Assembly: GCF_022846435.1 (NCBI RefSeq)
Contig: NZ_AP025627.1
Location: forward strand, 3,072,001 to 3,136,000
Direction: 5' to 3'
DNA from: Parageobacillus sp. KH3-4
Lineage (GTDB): Bacteria; Bacillota; Bacilli; Bacillales; Anoxybacillaceae
DNA: 64,000 bases
Every line of letters begins with the position of its first letter. The first letter of the stretch is position 1. The position numbers were made by a program, and so were the translations under genes. The notes beneath the pieces were generated by a model that worked only from the letters and a program-made list of their open reading frames with translations, was not told the DNA's origin and ran no database searches. Below, in pieces: positions 27,170-35,700 of this stretch.

Positions 27170-27355
27170 ATGCCAACGTACACGTTGACGGCTTTCGACA
27201 AAAGCGGGGAAAAACTGTTGGACGAAACGTTCGAAGCAGCGAACGACGAGGAAGCAAAAAAAATCAGCGAGCAAAAATTGCGCGAACATAACTGCTATGA
27301 TAAAACGCACCGTTGCGTAACATCAAGCGGAAAACTGATTTTGTTCCATCGTTAA
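27170..27355 (+). CDS. yhzC: small conserved protein YhzC
   Basis: A 61-residue acidic/basic protein, MPTYTLTAFDKSGEKLLDET and DEEAKKISEQKLREHNCYDK, ending GKLILFHR. It matches the YhzC family of Bacillaceae; function unknown. RBS GAGGAGGAAACGGGA precedes ATG 27170. Divergent from yhaQ. Confidence 0.82.
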   Translation: MPTYTLTAFDKSGEKLLDETFEAANDEEAKKISEQKLREHNCYDKTHRCVTSSGKLILFHR

Positions 27356-27411
27356 TATGACCGGGTTGCCGAAAGCAATCGGTGTTTGAACAGAAAAGGA
27401 CGTGGGAAACA

Positions 27412-27513
27412 ATGAAAGATGTGCATGAAACGCAATCAACGGAACAGCTCCACCATGATGCCAAAACCTTTACACCCATCGAAGGCTTGCACAAGATCAC
27501 AGGCGGCGCATGA
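27412..27513 (+). CDS. 33-residue peptide with double-glycine end
   Basis: Short frame MKDVHETQSTEQLHHDAKTF then TPIEGLHKITGGA and stop. The acidic/polar part followed by I-E-G-L-H-K-I-T-G-G is like the leader of double-glycine bacteriocins or pheromones, but only one residue follows GG. AAAAGGA lies 12 bases before ATG. No exporter is nearby. It may be a remnant or chance. Confidence 0.35.
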   Translation: MKDVHETQSTEQLHHDAKTFTPIEGLHKITGGA

Positions 27514-27561
27514 AACCGAAAGAGCTTACGGCTCGATTCACAGCCAAAAGGAGTTAGACGG

Positions 27562-27630
27562 ATTGGATATGATATGGTTGGCTTCGTTCTTTTGATGGCA
27601 GCGATAATTCTTTTACATGCTTTTGATTAA
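27562..27630 (+). CDS. possible one-helix membrane peptide
   Basis: Frame ending MVGFVLLMAAIILLHAFD at 27630. An AAAAGGAG RBS is eight bases before an ATT codon at 27562; the first ATG is at 27574. One TM helix. Very short and the start is uncertain; may be chance. Confidence 0.25.
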   Translation: MGYDMVGFVLLMAAIILLHAFD

Positions 27631-27636
27631 TTCGTT

Positions 27637-27680
27637 AAACAGCCAAAAAAACAGGCCTCAGACACTTGTCTAAAGCCCGT
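27637..27680 (-). terminator. terminator after hemZ
   Basis: Twelve-pair stem (GGGCTTTAGACA / TGTCTGAGGCCT, with G-T pairs) and a seven-T tail on the minus strand. Confidence 0.8.
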
Positions 27681-29186
27681 CTATCCAAACAACGCTTCCA
27701 GCATTCTTAACTTTTCTTCCGTATAGTGGACAAAGTTTTCGTTATACGCTTTCGGCTCCTTCGGGTTGGCAAAGCGGGTAATTTTCCGCGTTTTCGGATC
27801 GACAAATTTGCTCGAGGCGCCGCAGCCAAGCCCGATGATGGACTGTTGTTCTTCCATAATCATAATGTTGTAGATGCTTTCTTTTCCCGGCAAGGCATAG
27901 CCGACGTTTTCAAGGTTGCCGAGAATGTTTTTTTGTCGGTACAAATAATACGGAACGTAGCCGTGCCGTTTCGTCCAAGCTTGTGCCGCTTTCATCATTT
28001 CGCTGATTTCACCGCGGTCAGCGACTTTGTATTTCGCTTTGTTTTTCGTCATTTCTGATGCCCGTTTAAACGAGAGCGTGTGCACGGTTAATGACTCCGG
28101 CATCAGTTTTTCCGTTTCCGCCAACGTATGCGTAAACTCTTTCAGCCCTTCTCCCGGAAGCCCGATAATGACATCCATGTTAATGTTGTTCATCCCCATC
28201 CCGCGGGCGAGATGGAATTTTTCAACCGTTTCGTCAACCGTATGATGGCGGCCGATCGCTTTTAACGTTTCTTGGATGTACGACTGCGGGTTAATGCTGA
28301 TGCGGTCGATGTTCCATTTTTTCAGCACGTTCAGTTTCTCCGGCGTAATCGTGTCGGGACGCCCCGCTTCAACCGTGATTTCACGGACACGCTCAACGTT
28401 TGGAAACGACTCGTACATCTCTGCATACAGCCGGTCCATTTCCTCAGCGCTAATGCTCGTCGGCGTGCCGCCTCCATAATAAATCGCCGTAATATTGATG
28501 CCGCGCTCTTTTAAAAAGCGGCCGATTTCCCGCATTTCGTAATGCAGCCCGGCTAAAAAAGCATCAACAGAACCTTGGCGCCCGTTAATGGCGTAGGCCG
28601 GGAACGTGCAATAGGCGCATTTCGTCGGGCAAAACGGGATGCCGATATAAATGCTTACCTCATGGGCGAGATCGTATAAATCCGGCACGACCGCAAGCTG
28701 GCGGTCGACGATTTCCTGCATCAGCCTAATTTTTTCTTCCGTCACCAAATACTCTTCACGAAGCTGGCGGTGCGCTTCCTCTTGCGAAAGCCCAGAACGC
28801 AGCATTTTATGCAGCAATTTGACAGGGCGGATCCCTGTTAGCACGCCCCATTGTTGAATAAGGCCGGTATATTGCTGCAATAACGTCACATATACATAGA
28901 GCACCGCGTATTTTATTTGTTTGAAACGCTCTTTCTCCTCAAGGTAGCCGGATATGTCTTTTTCATGATCCGCTTCATATTTGTTTCCCGTCGCTTTTTC
29001 TGTCAATATTCCATGGGCATAAACGCGCTTGTCGCCGCTTACGGAAAGCGCGACGATTATATCCGCGTCACCGCCCTGCTCCAGCACTAGCTCATATTCT
29101 TCAAAAAATAATCCTGTGATTACTTCCAACGGGCGTTGGAACCGCCCGATATCGTGCAATCCTTCGATTTGGATACGCAATGGCAT
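27681..29186 (-). CDS. hemZ: coproporphyrinogen III dehydrogenase-like HemZ
   Basis: Radical-SAM protein of 501 residues of the oxygen-independent coproporphyrinogen oxidase kind, HemZ of B. subtilis. The 4Fe-4S motif reads IYIGIPFCPTKCAYCTFPAY near residue 175, the SAM block YYGGGTPTSI near 252, and the extra N-terminal domain typical of HemZ is present. It serves anaerobic haem synthesis. I chose ATG 29186 (MPLRIQIEGLHD), which aligns with B. subtilis; the RBS GGAAGGTG is close. The gene is far from hemEHY. Confidence 0.92.
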   Translation of the reverse strand: MPLRIQIEGLHDIGRFQRPLEVITGLFFEEYELVLEQGGDADIIVALSVSGDKRVYAHGILTEKATGNKYEADHEKDISGYLEEKERFKQIKYAVLYVYVTLLQQYTGLIQQWGVLTGIRPVKLLHKMLRSGLSQEEAHRQLREEYLVTEEKIRLMQEIVDRQLAVVPDLYDLAHEVSIYIGIPFCPTKCAYCTFPAYAINGRQGSVDAFLAGLHYEMREIGRFLKERGINITAIYYGGGTPTSISAEEMDRLYAEMYESFPNVERVREITVEAGRPDTITPEKLNVLKKWNIDRISINPQSYIQETLKAIGRHHTVDETVEKFHLARGMGMNNINMDVIIGLPGEGLKEFTHTLAETEKLMPESLTVHTLSFKRASEMTKNKAKYKVADRGEISEMMKAAQAWTKRHGYVPYYLYRQKNILGNLENVGYALPGKESIYNIMIMEEQQSIIGLGCGASSKFVDPKTRKITRFANPKEPKAYNENFVHYTEEKLRMLEALFG

Positions 29187-29260
29187 CACCTTCCACGTCA
29201 AGCTTATTCCAGTGTACAGAAGGAGATTCTGCTTCGTCAAGCGGAGAGATTCACCAATAA

Positions 29261-29300
29261 AAAAGAAGCCGGGACGAGATACCCCAGCTTTCTTTTTTAT
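29261..29300 (-). terminator. terminator after yhaX
   Basis: Long, slightly bulged stem AAAAAAGAAAGC-GGG / CCC-GCTTCTTTTTT ending in a T run; overlaps the yhaX stop. Confidence 0.75.
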
Positions 29301-30163
29301 CGTTTCATTTTCAATTTTTTCAAAAATTCTAGACGTTGCTGTTTGCGGAAATGTTCTTTAATCATGTAGGCGACTCCGAGCTGTTCGTTCGAGCGCGTCA
29401 CCCAGTCAGCCACTTTTTTCACTTCCATAGGAGCATTCCCCATCGCGACTCCTAAGCCAGCCGCCTCAATCGCTGGTATATCGTCTAGGCTATCGCCGAT
29501 TACAACCATTTCTTTCAAAGGAATGCCTAAATGGTTGCCAAGACGTTGCAATCCTGCAAGTTTGGACACTCCCCGCGGCACGATTTCCATTTTTCCGTTT
29601 TGCTGCATGATCATATCGACGGTCGGAAACGCCTTTTCCAATACTGCAGCTGCTTCATTTCGCTCCTTTTCGTTAGCAAAATACACATCTATTTTCGGAA
29701 CCGCTAATGGTTCATCGATTAATATGTCGCCAAGCGAATCGACAAACTGGGTTGGATAAAAAAACGGATCGCCAGATGACAATACCGTTTTTGCGACCAA
29801 ATTTTTTTGCACTTTTTTCCGGTTGCCGATCGAATAACGCTCATGCATCAATCGAATGTTACAATAAAAGTTTTCAAGCACCTGCACGATATTAAATGTC
29901 CGTTCTTCCGGAATAAGCGCTTCAAATATTTTTTCATTCAGCGATTTTCCGATCATCGCACCTTGAAATGTGATCAATTCGCTATTCAATTTTAACGCCT
30001 TCGCGATTTTTCTCGCCGCAAGCAAATTTCTGCTTGTCATCAGCGTCACGTAAACTCCTTTTCGTTTTACGTATTCCACCGCTTCTTTCGTTTCCCGCTG
30101 CAAGCGGCCGTTGTTTTTTAAAATCGTTCCGTCAATATTGAGAGCAAGCAACTTATATGCCAC
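29297..30163 (-). CDS. yhaX: HAD-superfamily protein YhaX
   Basis: Cof-type HAD fold, 288 residues, found next to hemZ as in B. subtilis yhaX. Core motifs II-IV are seen: VTLMTSRN (residues 38-45), the cap region, a PRGVSKLAGL lysine and VVIGDSLDDIPAIEAAG near 213-229. The first motif is LLALNIDGT instead of D-x-D-G-T: the nucleophile Asp position 9 is Asn while Asp11 is kept. Phosphatase action is therefore doubtful. RBS GGGGGAG precedes ATG 30163. Confidence 0.88.
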   Translation of the reverse strand: MAYKLLALNIDGTILKNNGRLQRETKEAVEYVKRKGVYVTLMTSRNLLAARKIAKALKLNSELITFQGAMIGKSLNEKIFEALIPEERTFNIVQVLENFYCNIRLMHERYSIGNRKKVQKNLVAKTVLSSGDPFFYPTQFVDSLGDILIDEPLAVPKIDVYFANEKERNEAAAVLEKAFPTVDMIMQQNGKMEIVPRGVSKLAGLQRLGNHLGIPLKEMVVIGDSLDDIPAIEAAGLGVAMGNAPMEVKKVADWVTRSNEQLGVAYMIKEHFRKQQRLEFLKKLKMKR

Positions 30164-30258
30164 GCCGTCTCCCCCTTTTCGAAAAGTTGAGTCTTGCCCG
30201 CTTCTCTCTTGTCATTCAATCTTCCTTCTGCATGGTTTAGCGGCCTTTCGCTGTTCTC

Positions 30259-30416
30259 CCTTGTCTAGCTTTGGGAGCGATCGACTCGCGACGCTTCGGT
30301 CCCTGCTGTAGCCGCAGTCTTTCTAGCGCGTGTCGCCGGAGCCACGATGGCGACATTTCGCCGTTTCCTGCAAGATGCAGGCTGCCTTTAGGCGAAATTG
30401 GAGCGCCCTTCGCTTT
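30259..30416. repeat. highly structured intergenic element
   Basis: GC-rich, gene-free stretch with nested inverted repeats: CTGC/GCAG (30303-30317), TGTCGCC/GGCGACA (30331-30355), and TTTCGCC (30356) with GGCGAAA (30391) enclosing CCTGCA/TGCAGG. It starts CTTGTCTAGCT and contains CGCTTCGGTCCCTGC, as do dispersed intergenic repeats that I recall in Bacillaceae. Whether it is transcribed is unknown. Confidence 0.5.
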
Positions 30417-30451
30417 TCTTTCTGTCACTTCATAGCTATGATAAAACGGAC

Positions 30452-30480
30452 AAAAAAAGAACACTCAATATGAGTGTTCG
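30452..30480 (-). terminator. terminator after yheA
   Basis: Perfect 9-bp stem GAACACTCA / TGAGTGTTC with TAT loop and seven T on the minus strand. Confidence 0.9.
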
Positions 30481-30483
30481 CGT

Positions 30484-30837
30484 TTATTCTGCGAATGAAC
30501 GATACAGTTCTTCCAGCGGCTTCATTGCAATTTGTTGAACATCTGCCATCACCATGCTCATCCGTTGTTCGAGCGTCATCAGCTGGGCAAGCTTTTCGTT
30601 TTGCTGGGCGAGCGTCATCGCTTTTTGCGCTTGCTCCACTTCTTCTGGAAAAATTTCAGCGCCAGTCATTTGTTTTTCATGGAGGCGCATTTGCAAATCG
30701 CGGAAATTCGTAAATATGCGATACGCTGTTTCATCGCGGCGCACCGCCTCGTACGCATGTTTTAATTGTTGGAAATCACTGCTTGCACGGATCGCTTGCC
30801 CAAGTTGCTCGGCAAGGGCATATAGTTGATTCGACAT
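30484..30837 (-). CDS. yheA: YlbF/YmcA family protein YheA
   Basis: A 117-residue all-helical protein of the YlbF/YmcA (Com_YlbF) family: LYALAEQLGQAIRASSDFQQ and FRDLQMRLHEKQMTG. YlbF and YmcA are RNase Y specificity partners; YheA itself has no settled role. RBS GTAGGAGG. Monocistronic with own terminator. Confidence 0.9.
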   Translation of the reverse strand: MSNQLYALAEQLGQAIRASSDFQQLKHAYEAVRRDETAYRIFTNFRDLQMRLHEKQMTGAEIFPEEVEQAQKAMTLAQQNEKLAQLMTLEQRMSMVMADVQQIAMKPLEELYRSFAE

Positions 30838-30927
30838 AAAAAAGCCTCCTACAAAAAAAGTAACATATCACTATCATAACGTATGCGCCAAGAAAAAGCG
30901 ATATGACTAACAAAAAGAGGGACAGCC

Positions 30928-32061
30928 TTACAGCCATAAGCCAATGATTCCTTGGAAAAACCCAATGATTCCGCCTAATAATGCACCTAAATATGTAATC
31001 ATTTTAAACTCGCGCCGCGAAATCGACAAAATCATTTCTTCAAGACGTTCCACGGAAAACGACTCGACCTCAAAACGGACGATATCGGCCAATTGCAGAC
31101 GCTCGATGATCGCTTCGACTTGATCGCTGATCCATCGCCCGCCTGCTGCCACCGCCTTCGGAATCCATTCATTCATGATCCGCTCCCGATATGGGGCAAT
31201 GAGCTCGGCAAGCGATCGTGCCAAAAAATCATCTCGTTCAACAGCACTGATGATCAAGCAACGAAGAGATTGGCGAATCCGTTCTTTGCCAATCAGTTCC
31301 TCAACCACCGCAAAAGGATAACTTGTTAGTTTATTCCATTCGTTGAATAACAGCTGCGCAAATAGTTCCCTCGTTCCAGAATGGCGGAAAAATTTGATGA
31401 TCTCCGGCTGCACTTTATCGACAAGGTTGGCGTTGCCGAGAAACATTTGCAGCATATTGCCAAACATCCCGCGGCCGCTAAAAAATTCATCGATCATTTT
31501 AGCGATTCGCTGTTTTCCCTCTTCACTTTGAAAATAGTCAAGCGCCCGGTCAGCGATGTAATTCGCTAAATCGCCAATCCGTGCCTCGATTTTCTTTTGT
31601 ACTTCGTCAGGAAATACATCGCGAATCGCTTTTGACCGCATCGGCTCCATTCCCTGTTCGTACACCTTGTCCAACCATTGAACCGCTTTTGTGCGAATGA
31701 GCTCCTCTGGTTGTCTGATTCCCATTTGTTCTAGAACTCTCCGCACTGTTCGCCCGCGGGAAAGCCATGTTTCCACAAATTGTTGCACCTGTTCTACCGC
31801 ACCGTCCGTCCATTCGTTTGTCATTAATTTGCGGCGAATGCCTTCTGGAGTTAATAAATGTTCGACGACCATCTTTCCAAGCTGTTCGGCAAGCTCTTCG
31901 CGCCGCTTCGGAATCAGCCCCGGCGTGAACGGAAGCCGTTTTCCGAACATATACACCGGATGATGCGGGCGGAACAACATTTTGATGGCAAGAGAATTTG
32001 TTACTCCACCAATTATCGCCCCAACGACGATCATAAACAACAAATAAAAAATCGTCCCCAT
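30928..32061 (-). CDS. yheB: DUF445 membrane protein YheB
   Basis: Membrane protein of 377 residues, DUF445/YheB. N-terminal TM with [17 protein letters not shown]-like block ([15 protein letters not shown] at residues 18-32) and a C-terminal helix [18 protein letters not shown]; the middle is helical. Function unknown. RBS GGAAGGAGAG fixes ATG 32061. Divergent from the ATP-grasp operon. Confidence 0.9.
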   Translation of the reverse strand: MGTIFYLLFMIVVGAIIGGVTNSLAIKMLFRPHHPVYMFGKRLPFTPGLIPKRREELAEQLGKMVVEHLLTPEGIRRKLMTNEWTDGAVEQVQQFVETWLSRGRTVRRVLEQMGIRQPEELIRTKAVQWLDKVYEQGMEPMRSKAIRDVFPDEVQKKIEARIGDLANYIADRALDYFQSEEGKQRIAKMIDEFFSGRGMFGNMLQMFLGNANLVDKVQPEIIKFFRHSGTRELFAQLLFNEWNKLTSYPFAVVEELIGKERIRQSLRCLIISAVERDDFLARSLAELIAPYRERIMNEWIPKAVAAGGRWISDQVEAIIERLQLADIVRFEVESFSVERLEEMILSISRREFKMITYLGALLGGIIGFFQGIIGLWL

Positions 32062-32091
32062 GTTTCTCTCCTTCCGCGTATGTCCACTATC

Positions 32092-32119
32092 ACCAAAATT
32101 AGGCGAGAATCATACGATA
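32092..32119 (+). promoter_or_regulatory. sigma-K/sigma-E-type promoter of the ATP-grasp operon
   Basis: AC at 32092 and CATACGATA at 32111-32119, 17 bp apart: the sigma-K pattern AC-N16/17-CATAnnnTA. The -10 also fits sigma-E (CATACAnT with one change). About 70 bp before the first ATP-grasp start. Confidence 0.6.
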
Positions 32120-32188
32120 CGATATGAAACGGTTGCCTAATTTTTCATTATAGAGATTGTGAAACGAAATCGCAAATGAGGGAGAACA

Positions 32189-33280
32189 ATGAATCATCCC
32201 CATTCTATCGCCGTGATGACGGAAATTTCTCAGACGACGGACTCACACGTTCGCTTTGGATCCATACATGAATTTTGCAAGGAATTAGCAGAATATAGCA
32301 AGCAGCAGCAGCTTTCTCTATACGTCACTTCCTTATCGATGTACTTAGAAAATGAAAACATCGGCTATCAGTGGATGAACGGGGAATGGACGAAAACGGA
32401 AGTCCCACCGGCAAAAGTCATTTATAACCGCATTCATTCGCGAAAAACGGAATATTCCCGCTTATTTGAACGTCTTATCCGCAAACTCGAAGATGAACAT
32501 GTCCTTATGTTTAACCATCGCTTTTTGCACAAATGGGAAGTGCATGAGCATTTGCTGAACCATGCGCACTTGCATCCGTATTTGCCGAAAACGGAATTGT
32601 TCGCAAAAAAACAAACGCTCGACCATTTTCTCGAACAATTTCCCGTTACTTTTATCAAACCGGTCCACGGCAGTCAAGGACGCCATATTTTCCGCATCGA
32701 AAAAACGGAAAGCGATTTTCGCCTTGACTATTCTACGCTCACAAAAGATATGGAGCGGCACTACACTTCTACTTCATCGCTGTTTGCGGCTTTGAAAGAA
32801 CAAATGAAGTCGGCAGCCATCATTCAACAAGGCATCGCCATCCAGACGATGGCCGGGCGCCCCGTTGATTTCAGGCTGTCATGCCACCGCATCCATGGCG
32901 GCGAATGGCGCGTGACATCCGCTGTCGCGCGCATCGCCCAGCAGGAACAATTTGTCGCCAATCTCGCCCGCGGCGGAGAAATCGTTTCCATCGATACCGT
33001 GCTTGGGCAATGGTATCGGCGAAACAAAGCGTTCCAGCTAAAAATGCTGTTAAAAGAAATCGCGCTAGAAACGGCTTCCGTGCTCGCAAACGAAGCCAAC
33101 GGATTATATGGAGAGTTCGGCATTGATATAGCGATCGATCAAGAAAACAAACCGTGGATCATTGAAGTAAACACAAAACCGTCAAAACAAACCGATACGG
33201 CAACGCCCAACGCCCTTATCCGCCCTTCCGCTAAAGCGATTATTGACTATTGCTTATTTCTGATCGAACAAAAGGAGTGA
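32189..33280 (+). CDS. YheCD-type ATP-grasp protein 1
   Basis: First of four ATP-grasp paralogues, 363 residues. ATP-grasp ligases join a carboxylate to an amine or thiol through an acyl-phosphate. Seen: the family N-terminal tag VIYNRIHSRK (residues 72-81) and FNHRFLHKWEVHEHL, the ATP-lysine FIKPVHGSQGRHIF near 155, DFRLSCHRI near 229, and the metal-site end EFGIDIAIDQENKPWIIEVN, with E-V-N-T-K-P intact. RBS GAGGGAG. Six bp gap to the next gene. Substrate unknown; B. subtilis relatives are sporulation proteins. Confidence 0.88.
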   Translation: MNHPHSIAVMTEISQTTDSHVRFGSIHEFCKELAEYSKQQQLSLYVTSLSMYLENENIGYQWMNGEWTKTEVPPAKVIYNRIHSRKTEYSRLFERLIRKLEDEHVLMFNHRFLHKWEVHEHLLNHAHLHPYLPKTELFAKKQTLDHFLEQFPVTFIKPVHGSQGRHIFRIEKTESDFRLDYSTLTKDMERHYTSTSSLFAALKEQMKSAAIIQQGIAIQTMAGRPVDFRLSCHRIHGGEWRVTSAVARIAQQEQFVANLARGGEIVSIDTVLGQWYRRNKAFQLKMLLKEIALETASVLANEANGLYGEFGIDIAIDQENKPWIIEVNTKPSKQTDTATPNALIRPSAKAIIDYCLFLIEQKE

Positions 33281-33286
33281 GTACAA

Positions 33287-34354
33287 TTGATTTCGTTTGG
33301 ATTCGTCACGATCTATGATCAGCAAGAGATCGATTATTCCACGGAAATTGCCAAACGGGCTGAGCGTTATGGCATTACCGTCTACCGCTTTACCCCGCTT
33401 GATATTGATCCATTGACGGAAAAAGCGCGTGGCCTGCAGTTTCATGCCGCTACGCAATCATGGATCGAGAGCGTTTTTGATATTCCCGACTTTTTATATG
33501 ACCGCTGCTTTTATCGCGCGGATGATCGCTCGAAAAAAAGCAAACCGATCATGCAATGGCTCAAACAGCGGGCGGATATTACATTTTTAGGATACGGGTT
33601 CCCAAGTAAATGGGATTTGTACAAAAAGATCATCGATCATCCACTGCTTTCCTATTATGTTCCTAAAACCGTGCTCCTTCGTTCCTCCACCGATTTGCTG
33701 CACATGATCCGGAAAGAAAAAGCCGTCATTTGCAAGCCTGCACACGGTTCGCGAGGCAAGGGCATTTATGTTGTAAAACAAGTGGAAGGACATCTGCATA
33801 TTCTGAATGCAAGCGGCCAAACCATCGCCACCATCAAGCGAAAAATAGATTTACAACAGTGGATGGAAATACTGCTTCGCCGCTCTTCGTATCTTATCCA
33901 ACCGTTTTTCCCTTTAAAAACGAAGCAAAATGAGCCGTTCGATGTGCGTTTCTTCTTCCAAAAAAACGAACATGGAAAATGGAGCGAACGCGGCAGAGGA
34001 GTAAGAGTCGGGCCTCCGGGAACAATCATCGCCAACGTCAGCGCCGGCGCTTCCATTTTCGATTTTTCCGAATGGTTCAGCCAAATTCCTTCCCCACAGC
34101 GCCTTTTTATTGCCGACGGAATCGAAACAATCACAAACGTGCTGCCATCTTACTTGGAAGAGCAGTTCGGTCCGCTGTTTGAATTAGGTGTTGATCTTGG
34201 AATCACAGAAGAAGGCGCCGTATGGCTGATCGACATCAATTCGAAGCCGGGCCGAAAAATCATTACTTCGCTCGCTCCTGAAAAACTTGATGCCATATAT
34301 GAAGCGCCCCTGCGCTATTGCCTGTTTCTCGCAAACGGGGTGAATGTCCGATGA
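33287..34354 (+). CDS. yheC: YheC-like ATP-grasp protein
   Basis: Second paralogue, 355 residues, closest to B. subtilis YheC: starts MISFGFVTIYDQQEIDYSTE, has DFLYDRCFYR, the KWDLYKKI block, ATP-lysine ICKPAHGSRGKGIYVV near residue 147, DVRFFFQKNE and the end ELGVDLGITEEGAVWLIDIN with D-I-N-S-K-P. Catalytic residues look intact. RBS AAAGGAGTGAG. Its stop overlaps the next start by four bases (ATGA). Confidence 0.9.
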   Translation: MISFGFVTIYDQQEIDYSTEIAKRAERYGITVYRFTPLDIDPLTEKARGLQFHAATQSWIESVFDIPDFLYDRCFYRADDRSKKSKPIMQWLKQRADITFLGYGFPSKWDLYKKIIDHPLLSYYVPKTVLLRSSTDLLHMIRKEKAVICKPAHGSRGKGIYVVKQVEGHLHILNASGQTIATIKRKIDLQQWMEILLRRSSYLIQPFFPLKTKQNEPFDVRFFFQKNEHGKWSERGRGVRVGPPGTIIANVSAGASIFDFSEWFSQIPSPQRLFIADGIETITNVLPSYLEEQFGPLFELGVDLGITEEGAVWLIDINSKPGRKIITSLAPEKLDAIYEAPLRYCLFLANGVNVR

Positions 34355-35700
34355 AATATTCATTAACGATACAAGAGGGCGAAGAAAATACGGTTTACCT
34401 TCCTCCTGATGTTTCACTTTCCGGGCAAACGATGGTATCTTTTGGAAGCATGTCAACGGCATGCCGCTTCGTTTCATCTCCGCTTTTAGACAAACAAATT
34501 ATCATTACGAATGATGTCGCCAAACGCTTATACATCCCATTTTCTGCCGACGTTCATCTATTTTTCGCTGAAGACACCGTCCACCTAGGCCCGCTCGTCG
34601 GCATTTTTACCGCCGGATTTACGAAATCGCCGCTTCGTCCAGTGGGAAAACGAAGCTTTTTCTTTGCCAAATTGCTGTCACAAGAAAAAAAGGTTGGGGT
34701 ATTCGCCTTTGTCTTCGGAGCACATCATATCAACTGGGAAAAAGGAACAATAACCGGCTATTTTTATACAGAAAGCGGCTGGACGCAACGTGAAGTTCCG
34801 TTTCCAACCGTCATTTACAATCGCCTGCCAAACCGGCGAATCGAAAACGCCGAAACATTCCAAGCAATTAAAGAAACATTAAAAACAGAATACGGGATCC
34901 CCTGGTTTAACGAAAACTTTTTTAACAAATGGGAAGTATACCGACTGCTCGAAAAGCATCCGCTATCGCGCCCCTATCTTCCAGACACATCGTTTTATCC
35001 TACGATTGAAACAGCTGATCAATTTTTAAAACGTTATGGAGAAGTGTATTTAAAGCCCGCCAACGGCAGTCGCGGTCTAGGCATTCACCATATTTTAAAA
35101 AAAAATAGGAAATACGAATGCCGATTTCGAGATCAGCGCGGCGCGAACCGCTCACAAACGTTTTCAACGTTATCCTCTTTATGGGAAGATGTCTTTTCGC
35201 ACCAAAAATTAGACTCGTATATTATTCAACAAGGGATCCGTCTCATAGAAATCAACGGGAGAAAAGTCGACTTTCGCGTTCATACGAATAAAAACGAAGA
35301 AGGGATTTGGCAGGTGAGCGCGATTGCAGCGAAAATCGCCGAAAAAGCGAGCGTGACAACCCATATTCACAACGGAGGCATCGTCAAAACGGTCGAAGAA
35401 ATTTTCCCTGACCGAAGCGCTCGCGACCATATCCTCCGACAACTTTATGACGCCGCCCTTACCTTAAGCCGCTGCCTTGAAGAACAGCTTCAGATGAACA
35501 TTGGCGAAATCGGATTTGATCTTGGCATCGACCGGCAATATCGGATTTGGATGTTTGAAGCAAATTCAAAACCGGGGCGATCAATTTTTACACATCCGAA
35601 GTTAAAACAATATGACGAATTAACAGCGATGCTTTCACTTGCGTACGCTGTCTATTTAAGCAAGAAAACGATCGATAAACGAGAGGCGTTATTCACATGA
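34351..35700 (+). CDS. yheD: YheD-like ATP-grasp protein
   Basis: Third paralogue, 449 residues, the long form with an extra N-terminal part of about 90 residues (MKYSLTIQEGEENTVYLPPD, CRFVSSPLLDKQIIITNDVA) like B. subtilis YheD. Then VIYNRLPNRR, the NKWEVYRLLEKHPL block, ATP-lysine YLKPANGSRGLGIHHI, VDFRVHTNKNEEG and the C-terminal GEIGFDLGIDRQYRIWMFEA with E-A-N-S-K-P. Start ATG at 34351 with GGGGTG RBS overlaps the previous stop; the ATGA overlap with the next gene is the same. Confidence 0.88.
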   Translation: MKYSLTIQEGEENTVYLPPDVSLSGQTMVSFGSMSTACRFVSSPLLDKQIIITNDVAKRLYIPFSADVHLFFAEDTVHLGPLVGIFTAGFTKSPLRPVGKRSFFFAKLLSQEKKVGVFAFVFGAHHINWEKGTITGYFYTESGWTQREVPFPTVIYNRLPNRRIENAETFQAIKETLKTEYGIPWFNENFFNKWEVYRLLEKHPLSRPYLPDTSFYPTIETADQFLKRYGEVYLKPANGSRGLGIHHILKKNRKYECRFRDQRGANRSQTFSTLSSLWEDVFSHQKLDSYIIQQGIRLIEINGRKVDFRVHTNKNEEGIWQVSAIAAKIAEKASVTTHIHNGGIVKTVEEIFPDRSARDHILRQLYDAALTLSRCLEEQLQMNIGEIGFDLGIDRQYRIWMFEANSKPGRSIFTHPKLKQYDELTAMLSLAYAVYLSKKTIDKREALFT

